From positions 1-14,126 of the forward strand of contig DIZV01000177.1 of the NCBI GenBank assembly GCA_002427995.1: a stretch of 14,126 nucleotides of DNA, in the 5' to 3' direction. The DNA comes from Chloroflexi bacterium UBA6019 (GTDB lineage: Bacteria; Chloroflexota; Dormibacteria; Dormibacterales; Dormibacteraceae). Position 1 is the stretch's first letter. Every line of letters starts with the position of its first letter. The position numbers were made by a program, and so were the translations under genes. The notes beneath the pieces are model-generated. The model ran no database searches. It had not been told where the DNA came from and saw only the letters and a program-made list of their open reading frames with translations. This document shows, in pieces, positions 7,334 through 14,027 of the stretch.

Positions 7334-7354
7334 ATGGCGGGGACTTCCCGCCGT
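7334..7354. repeat. Inverted repeat in the kinase/SDR divergent region
   Basis: GGCGGG (7336-7341) and CCCGCC (7347-7352) form a perfect 6-bp stem around GACTT. It extends outward by a T-G wobble and an A-T pair to 8 bp. It lies midway in the 85-base gap between the divergent starts at 7300 and 7386, where an operator serving both genes would be expected. There is no T-tract, so it is not an intrinsic terminator. No convincing -35/-10 pair was found in the gap. Confidence 0.4.
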
Positions 7355-7385
7355 CATTTCGGAGGCAACCGGCGCCACTGCCAGA

Positions 7386-8171
7386 ATGGCCTTGGTGGTC
7401 GTGCTGGTGACCGGCGGAAGCGGCGCTGTGGGCCACCTCGTGGTGCGCACTCTGCGTGAGCATGGCCATCGCGCCGTCGTGCTCAGCCGCCAGCCCGGGA
7501 CCGGCGCCGACTGGCGTCGCGGCGACCTCGCGAGCGGGAAAGGGCTGCGGGAGGCTGTCGTCGGAGTGGGGGCCATCGTCCACGCCGGCTCGGCGACGGC
7601 CGAGTTCACGCGGACCAGGGCGACCGACGTCGAAGGTACCCGGCGGCTGCTTGAGGCGGCACGCCTGGAAGGGGTCGGCCACCTCGTCTACATCTCGATC
7701 GTGGGCATGGAGGGCGTCGCGTACCCCTACTACCGGGCCAAGCTCGCGGCGGAGGCGATCGTTCGCCAGGGTTCGGTGCCCTGGACGATCCTGCGCACGA
7801 CCCAGTTCCACACCCTGATGGAATTCTTCCTCGCCGCCTTTTCGCGGCTGCCCGGGTTGATGACGGTCCCCTTCGGCTGGCGCTTCCAGCCGGTCGACCC
7901 GAGCGAGGTCGCGACGCGGCTGGCCGAGGTTGCGACTGGTGCTCCGGCCGGCCTGCTGCCCGACTTCGGCGGCCCCGAAGTTCGCGACTTCCGGAGCCTG
8001 GCGGAGTCCTGGCGCCGGGCCCGCGGAGTGCGCAAGGGGTTGGTCAACCTGCCCCTTCCGTTCCGTTTCAGCCGCCAGTTCGCCGCCGGCCGGCTGCTCT
8101 GCCCCGACCACCGCAACGGCCAGATCACCTTCGAGCACTACCTGGCGCGCAAATACCCGGTTCTCAGCTAG
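7386..8171 (+). CDS. NAD(P)-binding SDR/NmrA-type protein
   Basis: This 261-residue cytoplasmic protein starts with a Rossmann dinucleotide loop, VLVTGGSGAVGHLVVRTL (TGGSGxxG at 9-16), followed by VVLSR at the end of strand 2. GDLASGKGLREAVVGVGAIVHAGS is the pattern of atypical SDRs, and SIVGMEGVAYPYYRAKLAAE carries the Y-x-x-x-K pair with Tyr116 and Lys119. PWTILRTTQFHTLMEFFL is typical of the NmrA/atypical SDR group often annotated as NAD(P)H-binding. Such proteins act as redox sensors, flavin reductases or epimerase-like enzymes; the substrate cannot be inferred. The only GGAGG (7361-7365) is about 20 bases upstream, too far for a good ribosome binding site. The gene is divergent from the kinase and convergent with the exporter permease 46 bases away; that gap shows no clear terminator. 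Confidence 0.85.
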   Translation: MALVVVLVTGGSGAVGHLVVRTLREHGHRAVVLSRQPGTGADWRRGDLASGKGLREAVVGVGAIVHAGSATAEFTRTRATDVEGTRRLLEAARLEGVGHLVYISIVGMEGVAYPYYRAKLAAEAIVRQGSVPWTILRTTQFHTLMEFFLAAFSRLPGLMTVPFGWRFQPVDPSEVATRLAEVATGAPAGLLPDFGGPEVRDFRSLAESWRRARGVRKGLVNLPLPFRFSRQFAAGRLLCPDHRNGQITFEHYLARKYPVLS

Positions 8172-8217
8172 GTCGCCGGCAGCGAATCGCCGTCAGCCGG
8201 GCTGGGAGCTCGCTGCG

Positions 8218-9081
8218 TTAGGTGACGTCCCTCCGGCGGACCAGTACCGCCGAGACGGCGAGGAAGACGAGCAGGTACACCGAGAGCACGAGCACGGCGT
8301 GGTTGGCGTCGGCGACCGGCTTGGGGATGTTCCGGGCGAACTGGGGTGGGAGCGCGCTGCCGAAGGACCGGACGAGGTAGCCGGTGTTGGCGAGCGGGAA
8401 CCAGGACTCGATCTGCCTGACGGTGTTGCCGCCGACGTTCCCCGCGATCTGGAAGACGATCCCCTCGATCACGATCGCGTAGGCGAGGCCGAGGCCGATC
8501 GCCATCGCGGACTGCCGGAACAAGGTCGCCAGGGCGAAGCCGAAGACGCCCCAGAAACCGAAGATCAGCCAGGCCGCGGCCATCGCCTTGAGGATGTCGA
8601 CCGCAGCCGGGAAGGCGATCGTGGCCTTCCTGTCGACAAGGGCGACCGCGAAGCTGGAGAGCGCGTCGACGGCGAACAGCGCCAGCACCATCGCGAGCAC
8701 GGCCAGGATCAGCGCCAGCAGCTTCCCGGCCAGCATCGAGATCCGCCCCGGCCGCTGGGTGTAGAGGGTCTTGATCGTCCCCCAGCCGTACTCGCTGCCC
8801 TGGCTCAGGACGCCGAGGATGAGCGCGAAGACGCCGCCCAGCGTGTCCCAGGTGGCGAGGGTGTACTGGGCGAAGGCGGCCGGGTAGAGCTCGACCTTGA
8901 AGTCGCTCAGCTTCACGCCCCGTGGCAGCCCCTGGCTGGAGGCCGGCGGCGAATAGGTGTAGACGAGGTAGAAGGTCAGGTAGCCGAGCCCCACCGCGAG
9001 CAGCAGGAAGAGCCCGATGGAGAACCAGACCGCGGGCCGTCGGAGCAGCTTGTACGACTCCCACTGGAAGGTTGTGAGCAT
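8218..9081 (-). CDS. ABC-2 type exporter permease
   Basis: This 287-residue multi-pass membrane protein is the partner of the ATPase encoded just upstream. The first helix follows the typical N-terminus MLTTFQWESYKLLRRPAVWFSIGLFLLLAVGLGYL. An extracytoplasmic loop of about 45 residues comes next, and then LGGVFALILGVLSQGSEYGWGTIKTLYTQRPGR, in which the EYGWGT..TLYTQRPGR stretch is the ABC-2 hallmark of BcrB/NatB-like permeases. Four more hydrophobic segments complete about six helices, ending with the C-terminal VRRRDVT. ATG at 9081 is one base after the ATPase stop, so the proteins are co-translated; an earlier in-frame start at 9141 would lie inside the ATPase gene. Substrate is unknown; families with this layout export antibiotics, lantibiotics, sodium or lipids. 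Confidence 0.88.
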   Translation of the reverse strand: MLTTFQWESYKLLRRPAVWFSIGLFLLLAVGLGYLTFYLVYTYSPPASSQGLPRGVKLSDFKVELYPAAFAQYTLATWDTLGGVFALILGVLSQGSEYGWGTIKTLYTQRPGRISMLAGKLLALILAVLAMVLALFAVDALSSFAVALVDRKATIAFPAAVDILKAMAAAWLIFGFWGVFGFALATLFRQSAMAIGLGLAYAIVIEGIVFQIAGNVGGNTVRQIESWFPLANTGYLVRSFGSALPPQFARNIPKPVADANHAVLVLSVYLLVFLAVSAVLVRRRDVT

Positions 9082-9082
9082 T

Positions 9083-9996
9083 TCAGAGCCCGGCCTCGGT
9101 GCCGGTGAGCTCCAAGAAGACTTCTTCGAGCGACCGCTCACCCGCGCTGAGCTCGCTCACCGCGATGCCCGCCTCGACCAGCTTGCGGTTGATCTCGGCC
9201 GCCCGCGATACGTCGACCTTGACCCGGAACCCAGCGTCACCCTCGACGGACACGTTGCCGGGGCCGGCCTCGGCCTCGAGGAGGGCGCGGGCCCGGTCGG
9301 CGGGCTCGGCCCGGATGCTGAGGTGGGCGGCGCCGCGGAGTTCGTCGATCGTCCCCTCGGCGACCATCCGGCCGCGCTGGATGACCCCGACGCGGGTGCA
9401 CATCAGCTCGACCTCGTTCAGGAGGTGGCTCGAGATCAGCACCGTCCGCCGGCCCTGGCCGAGCGCGGTGATCAGCCCTCGCATGTCGGCCATTCCCTGC
9501 GGGTCGAGGCCGTTGGTCGGCTCGTCGAGAATCATGAGTTGCGGGTCCTTGATCAATGCCGCGGCCACGGCCAGGCGCTGTTTCATTCCCATCGAGTAGG
9601 TGCCGAAGCGGTCCTTGGCCCGGCCGGCCAGGTCGACTTCTTCGAGCGCCGCGTCAACGCGCTTGTGCGGGATCCCGGCGTAGTCTGCCATGATCTTGAG
9701 GTTCTCGCGACCCGAGAGGTAGGGGATAGAAGGCTGGTGACTCGACCAGCGAGCCGATCTGCCGCAGGCCCTCCGGGTCACCGGGGCGGTGCTCGGCGAC
9801 GACGGCGGATCCCGAGGTCGGCCGGATCAGGCCAAAGCAGCATCCGCAGGGTGGTCGTCTTTCCTGCCCCGTTGGGGCCGAGGAAGCCGAAGACCTCGCC
9901 GCGCCGCACCTCCAGGTCGAGGGCATCGACGGCGGCGATCGCCTGGCCGTATCGCTTGGTCAGCTTGTGAGTCGTGATGACGTTTTCATTTGCCAT
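9083..9996 (-). pseudogene. ABC-2 type exporter ATP-binding protein, two single-base insertions
   Basis: With two one-base corrections the gene encodes 303 residues, the usual size for exporter ATPases of the CcmA/BcrA type. The first part has LTKRYGQAIAAVDALDLEV and Walker A GPNGAGKT. An extra A in AAA (9834-9836, plus strand) breaks the frame just after TTTLRMLL; the next frame continues GLIRPTSGSAVVA to LVESPAFYP. An extra G in GGGG (9722-9725) breaks it again, and the third frame gives YLSGRENLKIMADYAGI, signature YSMGMKQRL, Walker B LMILDEPTNGLDP and the switch His in ISSHLL. The C-terminal domain ends at 9083. The ATG at 9996 is fixed by AAAAGGAG (10011-10004) seven bases upstream. All catalytic motifs survive, so sequence error is more likely than real inactivation. 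Confidence 0.85.
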
Positions 9997-10003
9997 GTGG
10001 CAT

Positions 10004-10060
10004 CTCCTTTTGGGGACGATCTGTGCCATTCACGGTAGGGCCGTCCGCTCCGGATGTCGT
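10004..10060 (-). promoter_or_regulatory. Candidate promoter and ribosome binding site of the ABC-2 exporter genes
   Basis: On the minus strand ACGACA (10060-10055) and TACCGT (10037-10032) are separated by 17 bases. They match the -35 and -10 consensus at four and three positions. Transcription would begin near 10025, leaving a leader of about 29 bases that carries AAAAGGAG (10011-10004), seven bases before the ATG at 9996. The exporter may thus be transcribed on its own as well as with the sensor and regulator genes. Confidence 0.35.
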
Positions 10061-10115
10061 CCCCTGCGCGCCCGATCTTGAGGTCCACTGCCAGGGGGAG
10101 GCCGCTGGCGCCCGT

Positions 10116-10133
10116 CTCCCCCGTACGGGGGAC
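10116..10133. promoter_or_regulatory. Putative response-regulator operator, exporter side
   Basis: TCCCCCGTACGGGGGA (10117-10132) is a perfect 16-bp palindrome. It lies five bases past the corrected stop of the response regulator and about 128 bases before the exporter ATPase ATG, in the only sizeable gap of this operon. A near-identical copy at 12072-12089 lies ahead of the sensor kinase gene: on the minus strand both read GTCCCCCGYACGGKGGAG. There is no T-tract, so it is not a terminator. A dimeric NarL-type regulator is the natural ligand. Confidence 0.6.
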
Positions 10134-10137
10134 GCGG

Positions 10138-10798
10138 TTAGGAAGCGCCGGGGCTTGATCAGGCCGACTTCGTAAGCGAAGATCACCGCCTGGACACGGT
10201 CGCGGAGCCCGAGCTTGTCGAGCACGTGCGCCACGTGGGTCTTGACCGTGGCTTCGCCGACCTTCAGGTCACGGGCGATCTCGGGGTTCGACATACCGCG
10301 AGCCAGGAGCCGGATGACCTCGCGCTCGCGCTCCGTCAACGTATCCAGGTCGGTGCCGGCAGCCCGCACCGGTGCCCGCTGTTTCGCAAATTCCTCGATC
10401 AGGCGTTTCGTGATCGACGGCGCCAGCAAGGCGTCACCGGCGGCGGCGACCCGGACGCCATGCACCAGCTCCTCCGGGGGCACGTGCTTGAGGAGAAACC
10501 CGCAGGCCCCGGCGGCCAGCGCATCGAAGACATACTCGTCCAGGTCATAGGTCGTCAGGATCACGATCCGGCTGGGCACCCCGGCATCCGTCAACCGGCG
10601 CGTGGCCGCGATCCCGTCCAGGCCGGGCATCCGGATATCCATCAATACGACGTCTGGGCGAAGTCGCCGGACCTCGTCGACTGCCCGGGCACCGTCGCCC
10701 ACCTCTCCCTCCACCTCGATGTCCGGCTGCGCCTCGAGAATCATTCGGAATCCCGCCCGGACCAGCGCCTGGTCGTCAACGATCAGGACCCGGATCAC
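10138..10798 (-). CDS. Two-component response regulator, NarL/LuxR family (one base extra near its end)
   Basis: The receiver domain (1-120) has the acidic pair D8-D9, phospho-acceptor Asp54 (VVLMDIRMPG), Thr82 and Lys104. A LuxR-type helix-turn-helix follows (about 152-212: LTEREREVIRLLARGMSNPEIARDL.VGEATVKTHVAHVLDKLGLRDR). As written the frame runs on to 9986, giving 270 residues with a proline/arginine-rich tail unlike the family. Removing one G from the GGGG at 10150-10153 gives GLIKPGAS and a TAA at 10140-10138, hence 219 residues, the normal length. I annotate that end. The GTG start overlaps the sensor kinase stop (GTGA), so the pair is co-translated. It probably controls the exporter genes downstream, through the palindrome at 10117-10132. 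Confidence 0.9.
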
Positions 10799-12017
10799 GA
10801 ACTCGGACCGATCGGTAAACGTGCGTGGACCGAGAATCCGCCAGCGGGGTCGCGGCCAGTCCGCAGCTCGCCCTTAAAGAGCGCCACGCGCTCGCGCATG
10901 CCAATCAATCCGTGACCGGAGGAAGAAGTGGGTCCGTCGCCGTCGCCCGCGCCGTCATCACGGATATCCAGCGCCAGCATCGCCTCGGTATACCGCACGC
11001 GAATATCGACACGCCGGGCGCGGGCGTGCTTGAGCACGTTGGTCGTCGCTTCCTGAACGATCCGATAGGCGGACAGGTCAACAGCCGGAGGGAGCGGACG
11101 GGCCTCGCCTTCCACCCGGGCGTCGACCTCGAGGCCGGCGGCGCGGAGTTCCTCGACGAGACCTGCTAGCTCGCCCATGCCCCGGTTGGGGGCGGCGATC
11201 CCGTGTAGATCCGTTAGTCGAGCGGAGAACGCCTAGGAGCCGGTTGAGCTCGATCAAGGTCTCGCGGGCGGTCGTTTCGATTAAGGCCAGGGCCTGGGTC
11301 GCCGCCTCGGGTTTGCTCGCTTGCACGGTGCGCGCCGCACCAGCCTGGATGGCGATGACGCTGACGTCGTGGGCAACCACGTCATGGAGCTCTCGGGCGA
11401 TTCGGGCGCGCTCCTCGTCCGCGGCCAGCCGCCGGTCCTGGTCCCGATCACGCTCGAGCCGCGACGCCCGCTCCTCGAGCTGGGCGACGTAGGCGCGCCG
11501 AGTTCGAAGGTAGTCGCCGATCAGCCAGGCGGCGGCGAAAAAGAGGCTGGGCACCGTGATGGCGATCGCGGCGTGGGTTTCCCGTGACGCCGAATGCCAC
11601 AAAGCCGGCGAGGAAGCCAAGGGCGGCGGATGACGAGAAAGACGACCCGACGCGCGCCCGCGTATGCGGCGACGCTGTACATCGCGACCAGCAGGCCGAT
11701 GCTCGCGGCGCCAGGATTGAGCCCGAATAACACCTTGGCACCAAAGGCGCCGGCCACCAGAAGCAGCACCGTGGCTTGGCAGTTGGCGGCGCCAGAGCAG
11801 CGGAATCGTCTGGTACCAGGATCAGGACTGCGCCGATGACGAGTGCTAGCGCAACGCCGCCGGGGAGGCCGAACGGCGCCAGGATCCCGCGCTCGGCGGA
11901 GCGCGGGTCCAGCAGCGTGAGCAGCCCGAAGAAGAGGAGCAGCCCGACCAGGACCCGATCCACGGTGCGCGGCGGAAGCCGCCCGATCCACGCCCACTGG
12001 TTGGGCCGTGTCTGCAT
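10795..12017 (-). pseudogene. Sensor histidine kinase (HisKA_3 type), four single-base indels
   Basis: Corrected for four indels this would be 406 residues, a normal NarL-partner sensor. The N-terminus (MQTRPNQWAWIGRLPPRTVDRVLVG) leads into five or six membrane helices with very short loops, then a coiled-coil-like linker (AYVAQLEERASRLERDRD). The dimerisation/phospho-acceptor motif is ARELHDVVAHDVSVI. The ATPase has N-box QEATTNVLKHA, G1 box DDGAG and G2 GHGLIGMRER. Frame breaks lie near 11775-11800 (one base missing), 11628 (extra), 11575-11583 (extra) and 11195-11215 (extra, perhaps the CCC at 11200-11202). Intramembrane sensing of envelope stress is typical of such architectures. The stop overlaps the regulator start. 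All catalytic motifs persist, which favours sequencing error. Confidence 0.82.
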
Positions 12018-12023
12018 CGCTAC

Positions 12024-12029
12024 AGCCTA
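12024..12029 (-). promoter_or_regulatory. Leaderless-type -10 element of the sensor kinase gene
   Basis: On the minus strand TAGGCT (12029-12024) ends six bases before the ATG at 12017, so transcription would start at or within a base of the start codon. There is no Shine-Dalgarno. The same hexamer occurs ahead of the divergent methyltransferase. No clear -35 was seen. Confidence 0.4.
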
Positions 12030-12071
12030 GCCCCGTTGTTCGAGCCGCGAATCCGTCTCGCGAGGGAGCGC

Positions 12072-12089
12072 CTCCACCGTGCGGGGGAC
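12072..12089. promoter_or_regulatory. Putative response-regulator operator, sensor/methyltransferase side
   Basis: TCCACCGTGCGGGGGA (12073-12088) matches the perfect palindrome at 10117-10132 at 14 of 16 positions, and 16 of 18 with the flanking bases. Its centre lies about 64 bases upstream of the sensor kinase start and about 46 upstream of the methyltransferase start, suitable for autoregulation and for control of the divergent gene. Confidence 0.55.
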
Positions 12090-12112
12090 CTGAATCGGAG
12101 GACCGGGGCGCG

Positions 12113-12118
12113 TAGGCT
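12113..12118 (+). promoter_or_regulatory. Leaderless-type -10 element of the methyltransferase gene
   Basis: TAGGCT lies eight bases before the GTG at 12127, giving a predicted transcript start at or next to the start codon. No Shine-Dalgarno precedes it. It mirrors the identical hexamer facing the sensor kinase gene. Confidence 0.4.
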
Positions 12119-12126
12119 GATGCGCT

Positions 12127-12955
12127 GTGAGCGCTGCCGCCCAGTGGGCCCGCGACCTCGAACAATGGGCGATCCCGGCCACGATTCTTGCCCAGGCTTC
12201 CGCCTCACCCTGGGACTTTCCACCGGGCGTGTTCGAGCGGCGTGCCGACCGGGCGATCACTCGAAGCACGCCGTCGACGGTTGCGGCGATGGAAGCGCTT
12301 CCCGAAGCTGGGAGTGTCCTCGATGTCGGATGTGGCGCCGGGGCAGCCTCGCTGCCGCTGGCGGACCTTGCCGCCAGGCTGGTCGGCGTCGATACCGACG
12401 CGCGCTCTCTCAACGAGTTTCGAATCCGGGCCGAAGGCCGTGGTGTGCTGGTCAGCACCATCCAGGGCCGCTGGCCCGACGTCGCCGATCAGGCGCCGAC
12501 CGTCGGCGTTGTCGTCTGCAACCACGTGGCTTATAACGTCCCCGACCTTGTGGCATTCGCTCATGGCCTCACCAAAAAGGCCTGCTCGCGCGTGGTCGTG
12601 GAACTGACCCTGGTTCATCCGCGGGCATACCTGAATAACCTCTGGATGCGATTTCACCAGCTCCAACGGCCCACCCGACCGACCGCCGATGATGCCGAGG
12701 TGGTACTTCGTGAGGCGGGCCTTGCGATTTCATCGCGAGGACTGGACGCCATCCGAGCCGGGCACCTGGTTCGAGTCGGTCGAGGAGGCTGTCGCCTGGA
12801 CCGGGCGCGCCGTCTGCCTCACCGACAACCGCCTGGATGAACTCAGGTCGATCATCGAGCCTGGTCTCCTCCGGGTCGACGGCATGGTCGCGCATCCGCC
12901 GCGGCCGCGGGCAACCATCTGGTGGCCGGGCGCAGCCTCGGGTAGCCTCGGCTAG
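12127..12955 (+). pseudogene. Class I SAM-dependent methyltransferase, one single-base insertion
   Basis: Corrected, the product has 275 residues. The first frame shows SAM-binding motif I VLDVGCGAG (64-72), the acidic Asp89 ending strand 2 in VGVDTD, and later strands VVVCNHVAYNVPDLVAF and VVVELTLVHP. An extra C around 12720-12721 breaks the frame after LREAGL. The next frame continues RFHREDWTPSEPGTWFESVEEAVAWTGRAVCLTDNRLDEL and ends at TAG 12953-12955. As written, the first frame runs to 12840 with a nonsense arginine-rich tail. The acceptor is unknown; small-molecule methyltransferases are the nearest picture. GTG is preferred over the out-of-frame ATG at 12120. The gene is divergent from the sensor kinase, with a putative shared operator at 12072-12089, and ends seven bases from the convergent MBL gene. 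Confidence 0.8.
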
Positions 12956-12962
12956 CAGACTT

Positions 12963-13523
12963 TTATCGGGGCGTCTCGGCGGTCGGAGCGAAGGGTGCTC
13001 CGTGCCCCGGCACGATGAGTTGTGCCAGCTCCAACACTCGCGCCCGGTTGCGGTGCAGTAGGTCTGGATCCACGGCATAGGGATCGTCGGCCGGGCCTTG
13101 CGCGGACCACCAGAGATGCGTGAAGGCCACCACGCCTTCGGCGGTCGTCACCAGGGTGGTGATGTCCTGCGGGGTGTGGCCCGGTGTTTCGATCAGGCGG
13201 ATCGATGGGCTGATCGCAAAGCCCTCCGCGGGCCGGCTGTCCCAGACGTCGCCCTTGTAGATGGCCCAAAGGTCATGAAAGCGAGCTCGCGGGAACAGCG
13301 CGGCATTGAGCGTGTGGTCCGGATGATGGTGCGAGAACACGACATCGGTGATATCGGCAGGGGTGTCGACGCACCCTCGCAGCGGGTCAAGGATCGAGCC
13401 CGGCCCCGGCACCAGCCCTGGGTCGATGACCACCCGGACGTCCCCATCGCGCACGAAGCTCACCGTGCTGGCCACCCGGGCTCCAACGTAGCCGGTGAAC
13501 AGGACGTGGAAATCGGCAGCCAT
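12963..13523 (-). CDS. Metallo-beta-lactamase-fold hydrolase
   Basis: This 186-residue cytoplasmic protein follows the MBL fold from its first strands (VIDPGLVPG) through the metal motif H65-H-H67-P-D69-H70, then ETPGHTPQD with His115, and VPGHGAPF with His174. At the fourth metal position, where GD is usual, the sequence reads AFTHLWW with His136 in place of the bridging Asp. The size and the DPGLVPG/TPGHTPQD pattern recall MBLAC1-like and other small single-domain members, which hydrolyse thioesters, lactones or nucleic acids; the substrate is unknown. The ATG at 13523 is preceded by TAGAAT (13538-13533), nine bases away, suggesting little or no leader. The gene is divergent from the Fur-family gene across a gap of about 50 bases. 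Confidence 0.88.
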   Translation of the reverse strand: MAADFHVLFTGYVGARVASTVSFVRDGDVRVVIDPGLVPGPGSILDPLRGCVDTPADITDVVFSHHHPDHTLNAALFPRARFHDLWAIYKGDVWDSRPAEGFAISPSIRLIETPGHTPQDITTLVTTAEGVVAFTHLWWSAQGPADDPYAVDPDLLHRNRARVLELAQLIVPGHGAPFAPTAETPR

Positions 13524-13532
13524 CGGTGATCG

Positions 13533-13571
13533 ATTCTATTCTCGAGGATCCCGGGCGCACGCCCGTATCAT
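13533..13571. promoter_or_regulatory. Divergent -10 elements between MBL and Fur-family genes
   Basis: On the minus strand TAGAAT (13538-13533) faces the MBL gene. On the plus strand TATCAT (13566-13571) lies six bases before an ATG at 13578 and directly abuts the GTG at 13572. A 5-bp inverted repeat GGGCG-CA-CGCCC (13553-13564) lies between the hexamers and could be an operator. No TTGACA-like -35 was found for either. Confidence 0.4.
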
Positions 13572-14021
13572 GTGGATATGTCTGAGACGAAAACAATGGC
13601 GGCACTCGAGCGCGCCGGTCAACGACTAACCCCCCAACGGCTCGCCATCGCGGAGGCGCTCGCGCGCACCGGAAAGGAGGCGACCGTCCAGGAATTGTAT
13701 GACCAGGTTCGTCGCAAGCACCCGTACATCGGCCGCGCCACGATCTTCCGCTCGGTCGACATGCTGGTCGAGGCAGGGCTGGCCCAGCGACTCGAGCGTC
13801 CGGGCCACGTGTCGGCCTATATCTGGTGCGAGCCCGGGCACCACCATCACCTGATCTGCACCAGCTGTCGAGCGGTGGAGGACCTTGGCGAGACCCTCGT
13901 CGCACCGCTCGCCAAATCGATCGCCCGAGAACGCGGCTTCCGCGTGGATCACGCCACGCTCGATTTCTACGGCTTATGCCGTGCCTGTGCCGCGAAGCGT
14001 GGCAAGCCAGCCGCGAGCTAA
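13572..14021 (+). CDS. Fur-family metal-dependent transcriptional regulator
   Basis: This protein of 149 residues (147 from the ATG at 13578) has a winged-helix domain at 10-80: AGQRLTPQRLAIAEAL and the recognition helix IGRATIFRSVDMLVEAGLAQRL. The C-terminal dimerisation domain has the HHHH metal motif (90-93) followed by CTSC (Cys96, Cys99) and CRAC (Cys136, Cys139), the structural zinc site. Fur, Zur, PerR and Mur cannot be told apart here. The leaderless-type TATCAT at 13566-13571 would place the transcript start at the ATG at 13578, making that the likelier start than the GTG at 13572. The gene may regulate itself and the divergent MBL gene. Confidence 0.92.
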   Translation: MDMSETKTMAALERAGQRLTPQRLAIAEALARTGKEATVQELYDQVRRKHPYIGRATIFRSVDMLVEAGLAQRLERPGHVSAYIWCEPGHHHHLICTSCRAVEDLGETLVAPLAKSIARERGFRVDHATLDFYGLCRACAAKRGKPAAS

Positions 14022-14027
14022 GGCCCT

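Noticed and set aside
7301..7609. N-terminal extension of the kinase gene from an upstream start
   Set aside because: The 103 extra residues have no kinase or signal character and would overlap the divergent SDR gene; ATG 7300 begins at the natural domain edge.
6660..8138. 492-codon minus-strand open frame across the SDR gene and kinase
   Set aside because: It runs antisense to the SDR gene and out of frame over the kinase; the composition is a GC shadow.
10117..10132. Palindrome as an intrinsic terminator of the response regulator gene
   Set aside because: There is no T-tract on either side, and a near-identical copy occurs upstream of a different gene, which fits an operator better.
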